Source of the DNA: CAZWLD01 sp964634685 | GTDB lineage: Bacteria > Bacillota_I > Bacilli_A > Acholeplasmatales > JAEDCM01 | Direction of reading: 5' to 3' | DNA: 64,000 nt | Assembly: GCA_964634685.1 (NCBI GenBank) | Contig: CAZWLD010000005.1 | Coordinates: 5,172-69,171 of the forward strand | In this document: positions 44,240-52,744 of the stretch, piece after piece | How the letters are laid out: every line of letters begins with the position of its first letter | How positions within the stretch are numbered: position 1 is the first letter of the stretch | The notes under the pieces: model-generated | The model's database searches: none | What the model was told of the DNA's origin: nothing | Seen by the model: only the letters and a program-made list of their open reading frames with translations | Translations under genes and position numbers: made by a program

Positions 44240-44882
44240 TCCTCCTTAATTCATCCAAAAAAACGGTTTTTTGATTCGTTTTTTCATCTCTTTTTTTAAT
44301 CAATTTCGCTGGATTTCCTGCATAAACCATTCCTTCTATCGTATCATTTATGACAACACTGCCCGCCCCCACAACCGTTCCTTTTTTGACTGTTACTCCT
44401 TCAATAATAACAGCACCTGCCCCAATCAAGCAATCATCCTCAATTACAACCTCTTTGCTTGATAAGGGCTCGAGTACACCTGCTATCACCGCATTGGCCC
44501 CAATATGACAATTATTACCAATTTTGGCTCGTGAGCCAATAACTGCGCCCATATCAATCAATGTCTTTTTGCCAATCTCGGCCCCAATATTAATTATCGC
44601 TCCCATCATTATGATGGCATCTTCGCCAATTTTTACATTTGACCTAATAATCGCTCCTGGTTCTATTCGCGCATTGATATCCGTAATATCAAGCAAATCA
44701 AAGGCTTGCCTTTTACTTATTGGCCAAAAATGATAATCCTTTAGCTTTGCCTCTTCTAATTCCTCCATTTCAATTAGGGCAAAATTTTGGTAGGTTTTTT
44801 TAAACCGATAATCATCATTATAAAAAATATATCCCCAGGATTTGCCTTTGGCCTTTTTGATTTGCTTTAATAAATCATCCAT
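44232..44882 (-). CDS. dapH: Tetrahydrodipicolinate N-acetyltransferase
   Basis: About 216 residues. The left-handed beta-helix repeats are clear (ARIEPGAIIRSNVKIGEDA, MGAIINIGAEIG, MGAVIGSRAKIGNNCHIGANAVIAG). The C-terminal VYAGNPAKLIKKR is typical. Forms the acetylated intermediate of the DAP pathway. The start overlaps dapF; ATG at 44882 follows AGGGGGAATTGATTG. The protein is about 20 residues shorter than Bacillus DapH. Confidence 0.9.
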   Translation of the reverse strand: MDDLLKQIKKAKGKSWGYIFYNDDYRFKKTYQNFALIEMEELEEAKLKDYHFWPISKRQAFDLLDITDINARIEPGAIIRSNVKIGEDAIIMMGAIINIGAEIGKKTLIDMGAVIGSRAKIGNNCHIGANAVIAGVLEPLSSKEVVIEDDCLIGAGAVIIEGVTVKKGTVVGAGSVVINDTIEGMVYAGNPAKLIKKRDEKTNQKTVFLDELRRID

Positions 44883-45573
44883 CAATCAATTCCCCCTTAA
44901 AAACTAATTTAACCTTACCAGATAGAAAAACCTTTTTATCTTCATAAAGCAAAGCCGCATCATTATCAAAATAAACAGTCGCCATATTACAGATTAATCC
45001 TAAGCTTCGTAAAACCAAAAAGGCCGCGCCGGCGCCACTTCCGCAAGCCTTGGTAAATCCAACTCCCCGCTCGCAGGTTTTGATTTGAAAAGCTTTTTGA
45101 TTATATACATTGACAAAATCAATATTCACATTTAGAAGCATTACATTATTTAAATTACAGAAATCTTCGTTAAATGTAATGATATGCGGAACACCTAATT
45201 CGATATAATAATTATCACCCTTTTTTTGATAATTTTTCCCTTCGCCTAAAGCTACCGTAACTAAATTATTCTTAATTAAGCATTGCTTTTCTTCATTATT
45301 AACGATAACATTAAATTTTGTTTCCTTTGTTTTTAAATAATGATGATAAGCAAATATTCTTAAGCCATTGCCACACATTTTAGCATTACTACCATCTTTA
45401 TTAAAAATTTTCATTTCTAAGGGATTGTTTAAGTATACAATAAGCCCATCTGCGCCAATTGAATAGTGCTCCTGGCATAGTTTTTGGGATAATTCTTGAT
45501 AATCTTCAAAATAATCCTCAATTAAAATGAAATCATTTCCTGATGCTTCATATTTATAAAAAATAAATATCAC
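44875..45573 (-). CDS. dapF: Diaminopimelate epimerase
   Basis: Up to 232 residues. The two catalytic cysteines are in KMCGNGLRIF and GFTKACGSGAGAAF. The N-terminus FYKYEASGNDFILIE is conserved. The only standard in-frame start is GTG at 45573, but that GTG is part of the ribosome site AGGTGAT. The spacing used by other genes here points to an ATT start at 45564, giving MFYKYEASGNDF. First gene of dapF-dapH-carboxypeptidase, all for peptidoglycan. Confidence 0.92.
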   Translation of the reverse strand: MIFIFYKYEASGNDFILIEDYFEDYQELSQKLCQEHYSIGADGLIVYLNNPLEMKIFNKDGSNAKMCGNGLRIFAYHHYLKTKETKFNVIVNNEEKQCLIKNNLVTVALGEGKNYQKKGDNYYIELGVPHIITFNEDFCNLNNVMLLNVNIDFVNVYNQKAFQIKTCERGVGFTKACGSGAGAAFLVLRSLGLICNMATVYFDNDAALLYEDKKVFLSGKVKLVFKGELIDG

Positions 45574-45584
45574 CTAATTAATTA

Positions 45585-45628
45585 TAAAAAAAAGAAAGAA
45601 ACTTTATGCTTAAAAAATTTCTTTCTTT
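45585..45628 (-). terminator. Terminator of the SDR gene
   Basis: AAAGAAAGAAA and TTTCTTTCTTT form an 11-bp stem around a 16-base loop; the T-run continues on the minus strand. It ends the pdp-SDR transcript just before dapF. Confidence 0.75.
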
Positions 45629-45638
45629 ATTAAAAATG

Positions 45639-46337
45639 CTAAAGCCTTATTTTTTTCTTTTGTGATCTATAAACCATTCTTTTTAAAATAAAGCGGGGAA
45701 TGAAAATATGAAAATAATAAACAAGCTTGACCTTAAAGCCAACAATTATTTTTCTTCTGCCCTTAAGCATTTTATCAATTGCTTTTTTCGCTACCATTTT
45801 CGGATCATAAGCATTTTTATCATCCTTAGCGTTAAGGCGATGATTGAATTCAGTTTTTAAGGGACCAATAATTAAGTAAGAAATATTTCTCTTTGGATAT
45901 TCATCAATTAAATTTTTTGTATATGTTGAGACAAAGTTCTTCGATGAATAATATAAATTAACATAATTTCCCGGCAAATTAGCGCCAATTGATGAAACAT
46001 TCAATAAATACTTGATTTGATTTTTTAAAAAATATTCGGATAAAGCAACTAAAGCCTTGATATTAACATCAATAATGGATTTATCTTCATCCGCACTTAA
46101 GCCTAAATAGCCAATCCCCGCATTGTTTATTATTATTGAAATCTCATAATTATCCAAAATAGAGATTAGCTTATCTAAATCCTTAGCTAAATCGATATTT
46201 AAATAAATCATTTCATTGAGAAATGAATCAGTAAATTCTCTTCTCCCAATAATAATTGTTTTATAACCTAAGAAATCAAGATAATGAGCCATTTCCAAGC
46301 CGAGGCCGGATGTACCTCCGGTAATTAGGGCATACAT
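45639..46337 (-). CDS. Short-chain dehydrogenase/reductase
   Basis: 232 residues. Cofactor motif ITGGTSGLGLEMA, NNAGIGYLG, catalytic Ser in LLNVSSIGA and YxxxK in LYYSSKNFV. The C-terminal 60 residues are hydrophobic and basic (KVKLVYYFHIFIPRFILKRM), suggesting membrane association as in lipid-modifying SDRs. Overlaps pdp by one base. Substrate unknown. Confidence 0.85.
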   Translation of the reverse strand: MYALITGGTSGLGLEMAHYLDFLGYKTIIIGRREFTDSFLNEMIYLNIDLAKDLDKLISILDNYEISIIINNAGIGYLGLSADEDKSIIDVNIKALVALSEYFLKNQIKYLLNVSSIGANLPGNYVNLYYSSKNFVSTYTKNLIDEYPKRNISYLIIGPLKTEFNHRLNAKDDKNAYDPKMVAKKAIDKMLKGRRKIIVGFKVKLVYYFHIFIPRFILKRMVYRSQKKKIRL

Positions 46338-47632
46338 CAGCGGATAATTTTAAGAATTAAGGCATCATTAGACGGGGTATCAGAAATTGTATAAGCCTTA
46401 ATTACTTCATCGTTTGTTTCATTAACCGGGCCATTAGCATATAAATAAGCTAGCGGTTCATTTTTCAAAACCTTGTCTCCAAGCTTTTTATTTAAAATAA
46501 TTCCAACCTCTGGATCAATTGTATCCTCTTTGGTTTTGCGTCCGGCCCCAAGCTTCATTGCACAAAGACCAATTCCCAAAGCATCAATATGGGAAACATA
46601 ACCAGCGGTAGGACTTAAAACGGCAATTACATTTTTGGCCTTTGGAAAATTATTTGGATCTTGGATATATGATATATCTCCACCCTGAGCCTTAACCATT
46701 TCTATTAATTTTTCTAAAGCCTTACCATTATTAATGTTTTCTTCTAGCATTGCACGAGCGGTATCAAGATTATCTGTAACCTTAGCGTCTACTACTAAAT
46801 AGCTACCAATCGTAAGACATAAATCTAATAAATCCTTCGGTCCTTGTCCCTTGAGCGTATTGATGGCTTCGATAACCTCTAAGGAATTACCAATCGCACA
46901 GCCTAAGGGTTGATCCATATCGGTTAGAATAGCGGTCATATGGCGTCCACAATTATTTCCAATATTAACCATTAGGTTAGCTAATTTCGTGGCGTCATCA
47001 ATATTTTTCATAAAGGCTCCACTTCCAACCTTAACATCAAGGCAAATCGCATTTGAGCCTGAGGCTAGCTTCTTGGACATAATCGAAGACGCAATCAAAG
47101 GAATTGATGGAACCGTTCCGGTGACGTCTCTTAAGGCATAAAGCTTCTTATCGGCAGGAGTAAGGTTTCCGGTTTGTCCAATAACCGCTAAGCCGATTTT
47201 GTTAACCTGATTAATAAATTCTTCATTCGATAAATTAATATTAAAGCCCTTAATCGATTCAAGCTTATCAAGAGTACCACCAGTGTGGCCTAAGCCCCTA
47301 CCACTCATTTTCGCAAATTTTATACCTAAAGATGCGACCATTGGCGCTAAAACTAAGGTTGTTTTGTCGCCGACACCGCCGGTAGAATGCTTATCGACCT
47401 TGACTCCTTCAATTTTTGATAAATCAATTTGATCGCCCGAATTTAGCATCGCAATGGCGAGATTTGTCGATTCCTCATCGGTCATTCCTTGAAAATAAAC
47501 TGCCATCGCAAAGGCTGACATTTGATAATCAGGAATCGTGTTATTGGTATACCCTTCAATAATAAAAGCGATTTCTTCCTTGGTTAAGATTCCCCCATCT
47601 CGTTTCTTTTCAATTAAATCAACCATTCGCAT
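46337..47632 (-). CDS. pdp: Pyrimidine-nucleoside phosphorylase
   Basis: 431 residues. The substrate-binding motif VKVDKHSTGGVGDKTTLVLAP and KMSGRGLGHTGGTLDKLES are intact; the C-terminal PVNETNDEVIKAY domain is complete. Splits uridine or thymidine to base and sugar phosphate. ATG at 47632 follows AGGAGGTAATTTTT. Confidence 0.93.
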   Translation of the reverse strand: MRMVDLIEKKRDGGILTKEEIAFIIEGYTNNTIPDYQMSAFAMAVYFQGMTDEESTNLAIAMLNSGDQIDLSKIEGVKVDKHSTGGVGDKTTLVLAPMVASLGIKFAKMSGRGLGHTGGTLDKLESIKGFNINLSNEEFINQVNKIGLAVIGQTGNLTPADKKLYALRDVTGTVPSIPLIASSIMSKKLASGSNAICLDVKVGSGAFMKNIDDATKLANLMVNIGNNCGRHMTAILTDMDQPLGCAIGNSLEVIEAINTLKGQGPKDLLDLCLTIGSYLVVDAKVTDNLDTARAMLEENINNGKALEKLIEMVKAQGGDISYIQDPNNFPKAKNVIAVLSPTAGYVSHIDALGIGLCAMKLGAGRKTKEDTIDPEVGIILNKKLGDKVLKNEPLAYLYANGPVNETNDEVIKAYTISDTPSNDALILKIIR

Positions 47633-47645
47633 AAAAATTACCTCC

Positions 47646-49955
47646 TTATTTCTTAAAATTTTTTATTTCTTGTTTTATTTTTACAATGTCATTTATGATA
47701 ACCCGATTACTCCATTCCTTGGGCATTAGACTCCGATATTTTGGCAAATTAAAACGCGAATCAAACAAAATAGCAACTCCTTGATCATCTTCGGTCCTGA
47801 TAACTCTTCCGACCGCTTGGACAACCTTGGTGAAGCCCGGGTAGGTATATGCATAATTAAAGCCATCATTTAAAGCTTTATCAAAATGCTCAACTAATAA
47901 ATTATTGACCTCATTAATCATCGGAAGACCAACACTCACAATTAAAACACCACTTAGCATATCGCCAATGTAGTCAATTCCTTCGGAAAAGCTTCCACCC
48001 ATTACAAAAAAACCAACCTGCGTTTTTTCATTATTATTAAAAAGATTTAAAGTGTTCTTTCGTTCCTCTGAAGTCATATCTTTACTTTGAATAATAATAT
48101 CGTATTTAGAATCCTTAATATTATTATACACCAAATTTAAGTATTCGTATGAAGGAAAAAAGACAATATAATTACCTTTTTTATAGGAAATTAAGGCTTC
48201 GATCGTCTCAATGATGCTAGAAACGGAGGATTGGCGGCTTTGATATTTTGTTGAAACATCATTTTTAACAATCATCTTCAATTGATTTTGATCAAAGGGG
48301 GAAGGGATAATAATGCTTTCGCCAACATTTTTGGTTATAAGCATTTTGTAATAATCCAAGGGATACATCGTTGCGCTAAAAAAAACCGTTCCAAAGGCTC
48401 GTTGTTTAATTGTTTGTAAGATAAATTCACTGGCATCAAGGCAAGAGATTTTGACAACGCAGTCATCCTTGTATTCCAAAATAAAGCGAAAATTTTCATT
48501 GTAAAAGCCGGCAATTTTATTGAAGCGATTAAGATCAAAATAAATGCTCATCGCTTCATTTCTTCCCTTAAATTCGACATTTTCCTTAAAAATAGTTTCA
48601 AGCTTACTTGTTAGACGATGGGTTAATTCTAAAAAATCTGAGGAAAGATCATCATCACAATAAAACTCCGGATAATCATTTCTTTCGCCGAATTTATCGA
48701 GATAATCAATGATATCCTTGATTGCCTTGCGGCTTGATGGTTTGATACTAGAAAGGATTTTTCGTAAAGAAATTAAGCTTTCCTTTTTTATTTCCGCACT
48801 ATACATATCCTTACTGCGCGAAACAAGATTATGGGCCTCATCTACTAATAAAATCGGCTTATAGGTATCATCATCAAAATAACGAATTAAATGCGTTCTG
48901 GGACAAAAGGCATAATTATAATCCGCCACAATAATATCGGCATAATATGATAAATCAAGAGAAAACTCAAAGGGACATATCTGATATTTGATGGCTATTT
49001 GGGTAATATTTTCATAATTCCAAATATCTTGATTGTCATAAATTTCTCTTATCGCCTCATGAAGATGATTATAATAATCCTTCATATATGGGCAAACATT
49101 GATATCGCAATTTCTTTCCTCTAATAAACATGATTTATCCTTATTGGAAAGCTCAATTGTTTTCGCCATTAAGCCCTTTTCCTTTAAAATCTCCATCGCA
49201 TTTAGGGCAACTTCCTTTAATAAGCTTTTCGAGGTTAAATAAAAAATCTTGTTTTCTTTTTTTATTGATTTTAAAGCCGAATAAATTGTCGCCATTGTTT
49301 TTCCGATTCCCGTCGGAGCGATAGCATATAAAATATCATTATCCATAATCGTGCAATAAACATATTTCATAAATTCCCGTTGTCCTTTTCGATAGGTTGG
49401 AAAAGGGAAGGTTAGCTCTTCAATAGTTTTTCGCATTTTTATTCCTTGATCATCGAGCTTAATTAACCATTCAAGATATAAAAACAACGAATCATAAAAG
49501 AATTTTTCCATCTCCTCATAATCAAAATGAAAATCAAAGCTTTTCGTTTCATAATTATCAATGGAAATATAGGTAAGGCGGGCATCGATACTATCAATCA
49601 TCTTCTCCTGCATATATAAATAGCAATACATCTTGAGCTGAGCTAAATGCTCATGATGAGTAATTTCTTTGAATTCTAAAACATTGTAATGTGAGGATTT
49701 TATTTCCTCAAGCAAGCTGCCATTGTTTAAAACACCATCGATATAGCCCTTGATTGTGACATTACAACCTAGGGCCTCAATTCTTTCGCGGACATAATAT
49801 TCCTTAATATCCGTTTCCTTGTATTTTCCTTGTAAATAGCGATGGGCTTCACTTCCCGCCTGGGGATCGGAATTTTGGAAGGTATCCTGCGATAAATCAC
49901 CGCTACTATATAAATAATAAGCCATTTCCTTAACGGCTATATCGAGTTCCTTCAT
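47646..49955 (-). CDS. DinG/XPD-type helicase fused to an N-terminal PD-(D/E)XK nuclease domain
   Basis: 769 residues. The N-terminal 160 residues contain a RecB/Cas4-like nuclease core (IKGYIDGVL and EEIKSS, D73/E84/K86). Walker A APTGIGKT (213-220), DEAH in ILLVDEAHNL, and GRVIRTEDDQG are helicase motifs. Four cysteines (C276, C283, C288, C327) match the iron-sulfur cluster of the XPD/DinG family. ATG at 49955 follows AAAGGAGATGA. Likely acts in DNA repair. The pdp gene starts 14 bases after its stop. Confidence 0.88.
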   Translation of the reverse strand: MKELDIAVKEMAYYLYSSGDLSQDTFQNSDPQAGSEAHRYLQGKYKETDIKEYYVRERIEALGCNVTIKGYIDGVLNNGSLLEEIKSSHYNVLEFKEITHHEHLAQLKMYCYLYMQEKMIDSIDARLTYISIDNYETKSFDFHFDYEEMEKFFYDSLFLYLEWLIKLDDQGIKMRKTIEELTFPFPTYRKGQREFMKYVYCTIMDNDILYAIAPTGIGKTMATIYSALKSIKKENKIFYLTSKSLLKEVALNAMEILKEKGLMAKTIELSNKDKSCLLEERNCDINVCPYMKDYYNHLHEAIREIYDNQDIWNYENITQIAIKYQICPFEFSLDLSYYADIIVADYNYAFCPRTHLIRYFDDDTYKPILLVDEAHNLVSRSKDMYSAEIKKESLISLRKILSSIKPSSRKAIKDIIDYLDKFGERNDYPEFYCDDDLSSDFLELTHRLTSKLETIFKENVEFKGRNEAMSIYFDLNRFNKIAGFYNENFRFILEYKDDCVVKISCLDASEFILQTIKQRAFGTVFFSATMYPLDYYKMLITKNVGESIIIPSPFDQNQLKMIVKNDVSTKYQSRQSSVSSIIETIEALISYKKGNYIVFFPSYEYLNLVYNNIKDSKYDIIIQSKDMTSEERKNTLNLFNNNEKTQVGFFVMGGSFSEGIDYIGDMLSGVLIVSVGLPMINEVNNLLVEHFDKALNDGFNYAYTYPGFTKVVQAVGRVIRTEDDQGVAILFDSRFNLPKYRSLMPKEWSNRVIINDIVKIKQEIKNFKK

Positions 49956-49975
49956 CTAATTCATCTCCTTTAAAT

Positions 49976-49993
49976 AAAAAGCCCTTAAAGGGC
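49976..49993 (-). terminator. Terminator of plsC
   Basis: GCCC and GGGC pair around TTTAA on the minus strand, followed by five T residues. The stem lies inside the end of plsC. Confidence 0.5.
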
Positions 49994-50761
49994 ACTATTA
50001 ACGATTTCAAACACCTTTTCACCAAGCTCGTGCGTGTTTAGATTTTCATATTCGTCACATAAAATTGGTTTATGAATAATGCATTTTACATTCGTTCGAC
50101 GAAGTGGTGCTCGTTCTTTGATTTTGGTCATACCAACTAAGGTAACCGGAATGACAGGTGCCTTTGGCTTCATCGCAAGCTTGTAAGCTCCAGCCTTGAT
50201 ATCCATCATATGCTCATCTGTTCGCGATTTAATTCCACCTTCAGGAAAGATTATCATCGACATTCCTGATTTGATGAGCTTTATTCCGTTGATAATTGAG
50301 ACAGCCGCCTCCCGATCACTTTCACGATTTAGGGCAAGACAGCCAATTGTCTCCATATATTTTCCAACCAAAGGAATATTAAAATTCTCAGGCTTGGAAA
50401 TAAAGGCTGTTGGTCTTCTTAGCATTGTAAATAAAACTAAAATATCAACATATGATTTATGATTAGGAAATAAAACAAAGGGACCATCCGGAATATTTTC
50501 TAAGCCTTCGTACTTAGGATGAACGTTGATGAAAAACAACCCAACCCGAAGTAAGCTTCTAATATAGGCATGCTTAAAGCGATTATCAACCTTTGTATGC
50601 TTACAAATCGGAATCATAATTAAAATAATTAGAAAAATTGTAATGGCATCAAGTAAAATTGCAATTAAAATATTAATGGGAATTGCCCATAAATAGGTCA
50701 ATATTAAAAATTGAAACAAACTAAAATATGAAACTAAAAAAACAAATAATAATATACCCAT
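49985..50761 (-). CDS. plsC: 1-acyl-sn-glycerol-3-phosphate acyltransferase
   Basis: About 258 residues, two N-terminal membrane helices. The catalytic NHKSYVD and the IIFPEGGIKSR motif define the PlsC family. Adds the second acyl chain in phospholipid synthesis. ATG at 50761 follows GGAAGAAATAAG; it starts one base after the folA stop. Confidence 0.92.
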   Translation of the reverse strand: MGILLFVFLVSYFSLFQFLILTYLWAIPINILIAILLDAITIFLIILIMIPICKHTKVDNRFKHAYIRSLLRVGLFFINVHPKYEGLENIPDGPFVLFPNHKSYVDILVLFTMLRRPTAFISKPENFNIPLVGKYMETIGCLALNRESDREAAVSIINGIKLIKSGMSMIIFPEGGIKSRTDEHMMDIKAGAYKLAMKPKAPVIPVTLVGMTKIKERAPLRRTNVKCIIHKPILCDEYENLNTHELGEKVFEIVNSAL

Positions 50762-50762
50762 C

Positions 50763-51236
50763 TTATTTCTTCCTTTCATAAACGGCAAAGGTCAATTCCC
50801 CCGATACGGTCGCGCTCACCTTGATAAAATCATTGTAATCGAAGGCTGGAAAATAGGTATCACCCTCGTATTCCTTATCAATATGCGTAATATAAAGCTT
50901 ATCGGCATAAGGAAGAGCATATTTATAGACGGTTGCGCCACCAATGACAAAGATTTCTTCTTCATGCGGAGCCTTTAGAAAAGCCTCCAAATCATAAACC
51001 ATTTCACAATCATCAAAGGATAAATCCTTGATGGTCGCAACATAATGCTTACTATTGGGAAATTTCTTTCCATTTCGATAACCTAAAATGGATAAATAGG
51101 TATTATCACCAAGTAAAATCGGGTGGTTTTTAATTTTTTCACGGAAATATTTTAAATCCTCCTTGTAATGCCAAGGAAGCTCATTGTTTTTTCCAATCAG
51201 ATTGTTTTTATCCATCGCCCAAATTAATGAAATCAT
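50763..51236 (-). CDS. folA: Dihydrofolate reductase
   Basis: 157 residues. ISLIWAMDKNNLIGKNNELPWH carries the substrate pocket; EEIFVIGGATVYKYALPYADKLYITHI is the NADPH region. The ATG overlaps the thyA stop by four bases (ATGA). Regenerates tetrahydrofolate used by ThyA. Confidence 0.95.
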   Translation of the reverse strand: MISLIWAMDKNNLIGKNNELPWHYKEDLKYFREKIKNHPILLGDNTYLSILGYRNGKKFPNSKHYVATIKDLSFDDCEMVYDLEAFLKAPHEEEIFVIGGATVYKYALPYADKLYITHIDKEYEGDTYFPAFDYNDFIKVSATVSGELTFAVYERKK

Positions 51237-52099
51237 ACTGACACTTCTCCTTTGATTGATTTATGTGGGTTGTAATCGACAACCTCAAAATCCTCATATT
51301 TAAAATCAAAAATAGATTTGACATTCGGATTGATAATCATTTTTGGCAATGGTCTTGGTTCTCTTGTTAGCTGAAGCTTGATTTGCTCAACGTGATTTAG
51401 ATAAATGTGGGCATCACCAATTGTATGAACAAAATCACCTAATTCAAAGCCACAAACCTGCGCAATCATCATTGTTAATAAAGAATAAGAGGCAATATTG
51501 AAGGGAACACCTAAGAAGATATCTGCACTTCTTTGATATAATTGACATGATAATTTGTTATTAACAACATAAAATTGCATAAAGCAATGACATGGTGGTA
51601 AAGCCATATCATCAACCTCCATCGGATTCCAGGCTGAAACAATATGACGACGCGAATCGGGATTATTTTTCAAGCCTTCAATCAATTTAGCAATTTGATC
51701 AACGCCACCAAAATTACGCCATTGATGACCATAAACTGGACCTAAATTGCCCCATTTTTGGGCGAATTCAGCGGATTCCTTAATTTTACCAACGAATTCC
51801 TCTAAGGTTTCTCCTTGAAATTCACTACTTTTTTTATAAGCCTCATAAGGCCATTCATTCCAGATTTTTACATCATTATCAACTAAATATTTAATATTCG
51901 TATCTCCCTTTAAAAACCATAAAAGCTCATGAATTATCGGTCGACGATATACTCTTTTAGTGGTCAATAAAGGAAATCCTTCGTTTAGGTTAAAGCGCAT
52001 TTGATAACCAAAATAGCTAATGGTTCCGGTTCCTGTACGATCGGTTTTCATAACTCCGTTTTCCAAAACAAAGCGGCACATATCTAAATATTGCTTCAT
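51233..52099 (-). CDS. thyA: Thymidylate synthase
   Basis: 288 residues. LPPCHCFMQFYV contains the catalytic cysteine; QLYQRSADIFLGVPFNIASY and HIYLNHVEQIKLQL are conserved. ATG at 52099 follows AAGGATGTG; the frame begins at 52111 without a fitting ribosome site. Operon thyA-folA-plsC. Confidence 0.95.
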   Translation of the reverse strand: MKQYLDMCRFVLENGVMKTDRTGTGTISYFGYQMRFNLNEGFPLLTTKRVYRRPIIHELLWFLKGDTNIKYLVDNDVKIWNEWPYEAYKKSSEFQGETLEEFVGKIKESAEFAQKWGNLGPVYGHQWRNFGGVDQIAKLIEGLKNNPDSRRHIVSAWNPMEVDDMALPPCHCFMQFYVVNNKLSCQLYQRSADIFLGVPFNIASYSLLTMMIAQVCGFELGDFVHTIGDAHIYLNHVEQIKLQLTREPRPLPKMIINPNVKSIFDFKYEDFEVVDYNPHKSIKGEVSV

Positions 52100-52195
52100 A
52101 AAAAAACACATCCTTCACATTAATAATTTATAACATATTTTATTATAAATATCAACAAAATTCCTCTCCTTATCGCTTGTTAAGGTAAGCATTTA

Positions 52196-52228
52196 ATAAA
52201 AAAAGCCCTAGTTGATAAACTAAGGCTT
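52196..52228 (-). terminator. Terminator of ssb
   Basis: AAGCCTTAGTT and AACTAGGGCTT pair with one mismatch around TATC, followed by eight T residues on the minus strand. Confidence 0.8.
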
Positions 52229-52258
52229 AGGCTTATGTATGTGATACTACGAATTTTT

Positions 52259-52594
52259 TTATTTTTCTTTGTCTTGTAAATTGATAAAGAAGATTTGATC
52301 AGCGTAGACTTCGAGGATAGACATGCTTTTCTCTTCTCCTAAATCAAGCTTGCGAGTCGCAATTCGACCCTTGACACCAATGGTTGAACCCTTAGTGCAG
52401 TATTGTTGAGCGGTTTCAGCGTAGCCTTGCCAAACTGTAACCTTGATAAAATCGGTCTCGTATTCGCCTGTTTCTCCATTTTTAAAGGGTCTATTGACAG
52501 CCATTGTCATTTCACAAAAGACTTTTCCATCATTTGTATTTTTGATCGTTGGTTCAGCGCAAACACGTCCGAATAATAAAACTTGATTAAACAT
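52259..52594 (-). CDS. ssb: Single-stranded DNA-binding protein without acidic tail
   Basis: About 111 residues, one OB fold (MFNQVLLFGRVCAEPTIKNT, FIKVTVWQGYAETAQQYCTKGS). It ends NLQDKEK with no disordered linker and no acidic DDLPF tip, through which replicative SSB recruits partners. It is thus closer to the SsbB type. ATG at 52594 follows GGAGCTAAT. Confidence 0.88.
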   Translation of the reverse strand: MFNQVLLFGRVCAEPTIKNTNDGKVFCEMTMAVNRPFKNGETGEYETDFIKVTVWQGYAETAQQYCTKGSTIGVKGRIATRKLDLGEEKSMSILEVYADQIFFINLQDKEK

Positions 52595-52691
52595 ATTAGC
52601 TCCTTTCTTCTTTTTCACCGGTGTAATTTAAGTATAAAGAAATTTTTATTTTTAAACAAATTGCAAAATAAAGATAAAAATAATGTTTATC

Positions 52692-52721
52692 AAAAAAAAG
52701 AGGCTCCTTTTAAGCCTCTTT
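52692..52721 (-). terminator. Terminator of the ymfF/ymfH operon
   Basis: AAAGAGGCT and AGCCTCTTT pair around a 7-base loop, followed by T residues. It lies just after the M16 peptidase gene. Confidence 0.8.
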
Positions 52722-52744
52722 TTCAAAAATAATATTTAAAATAT

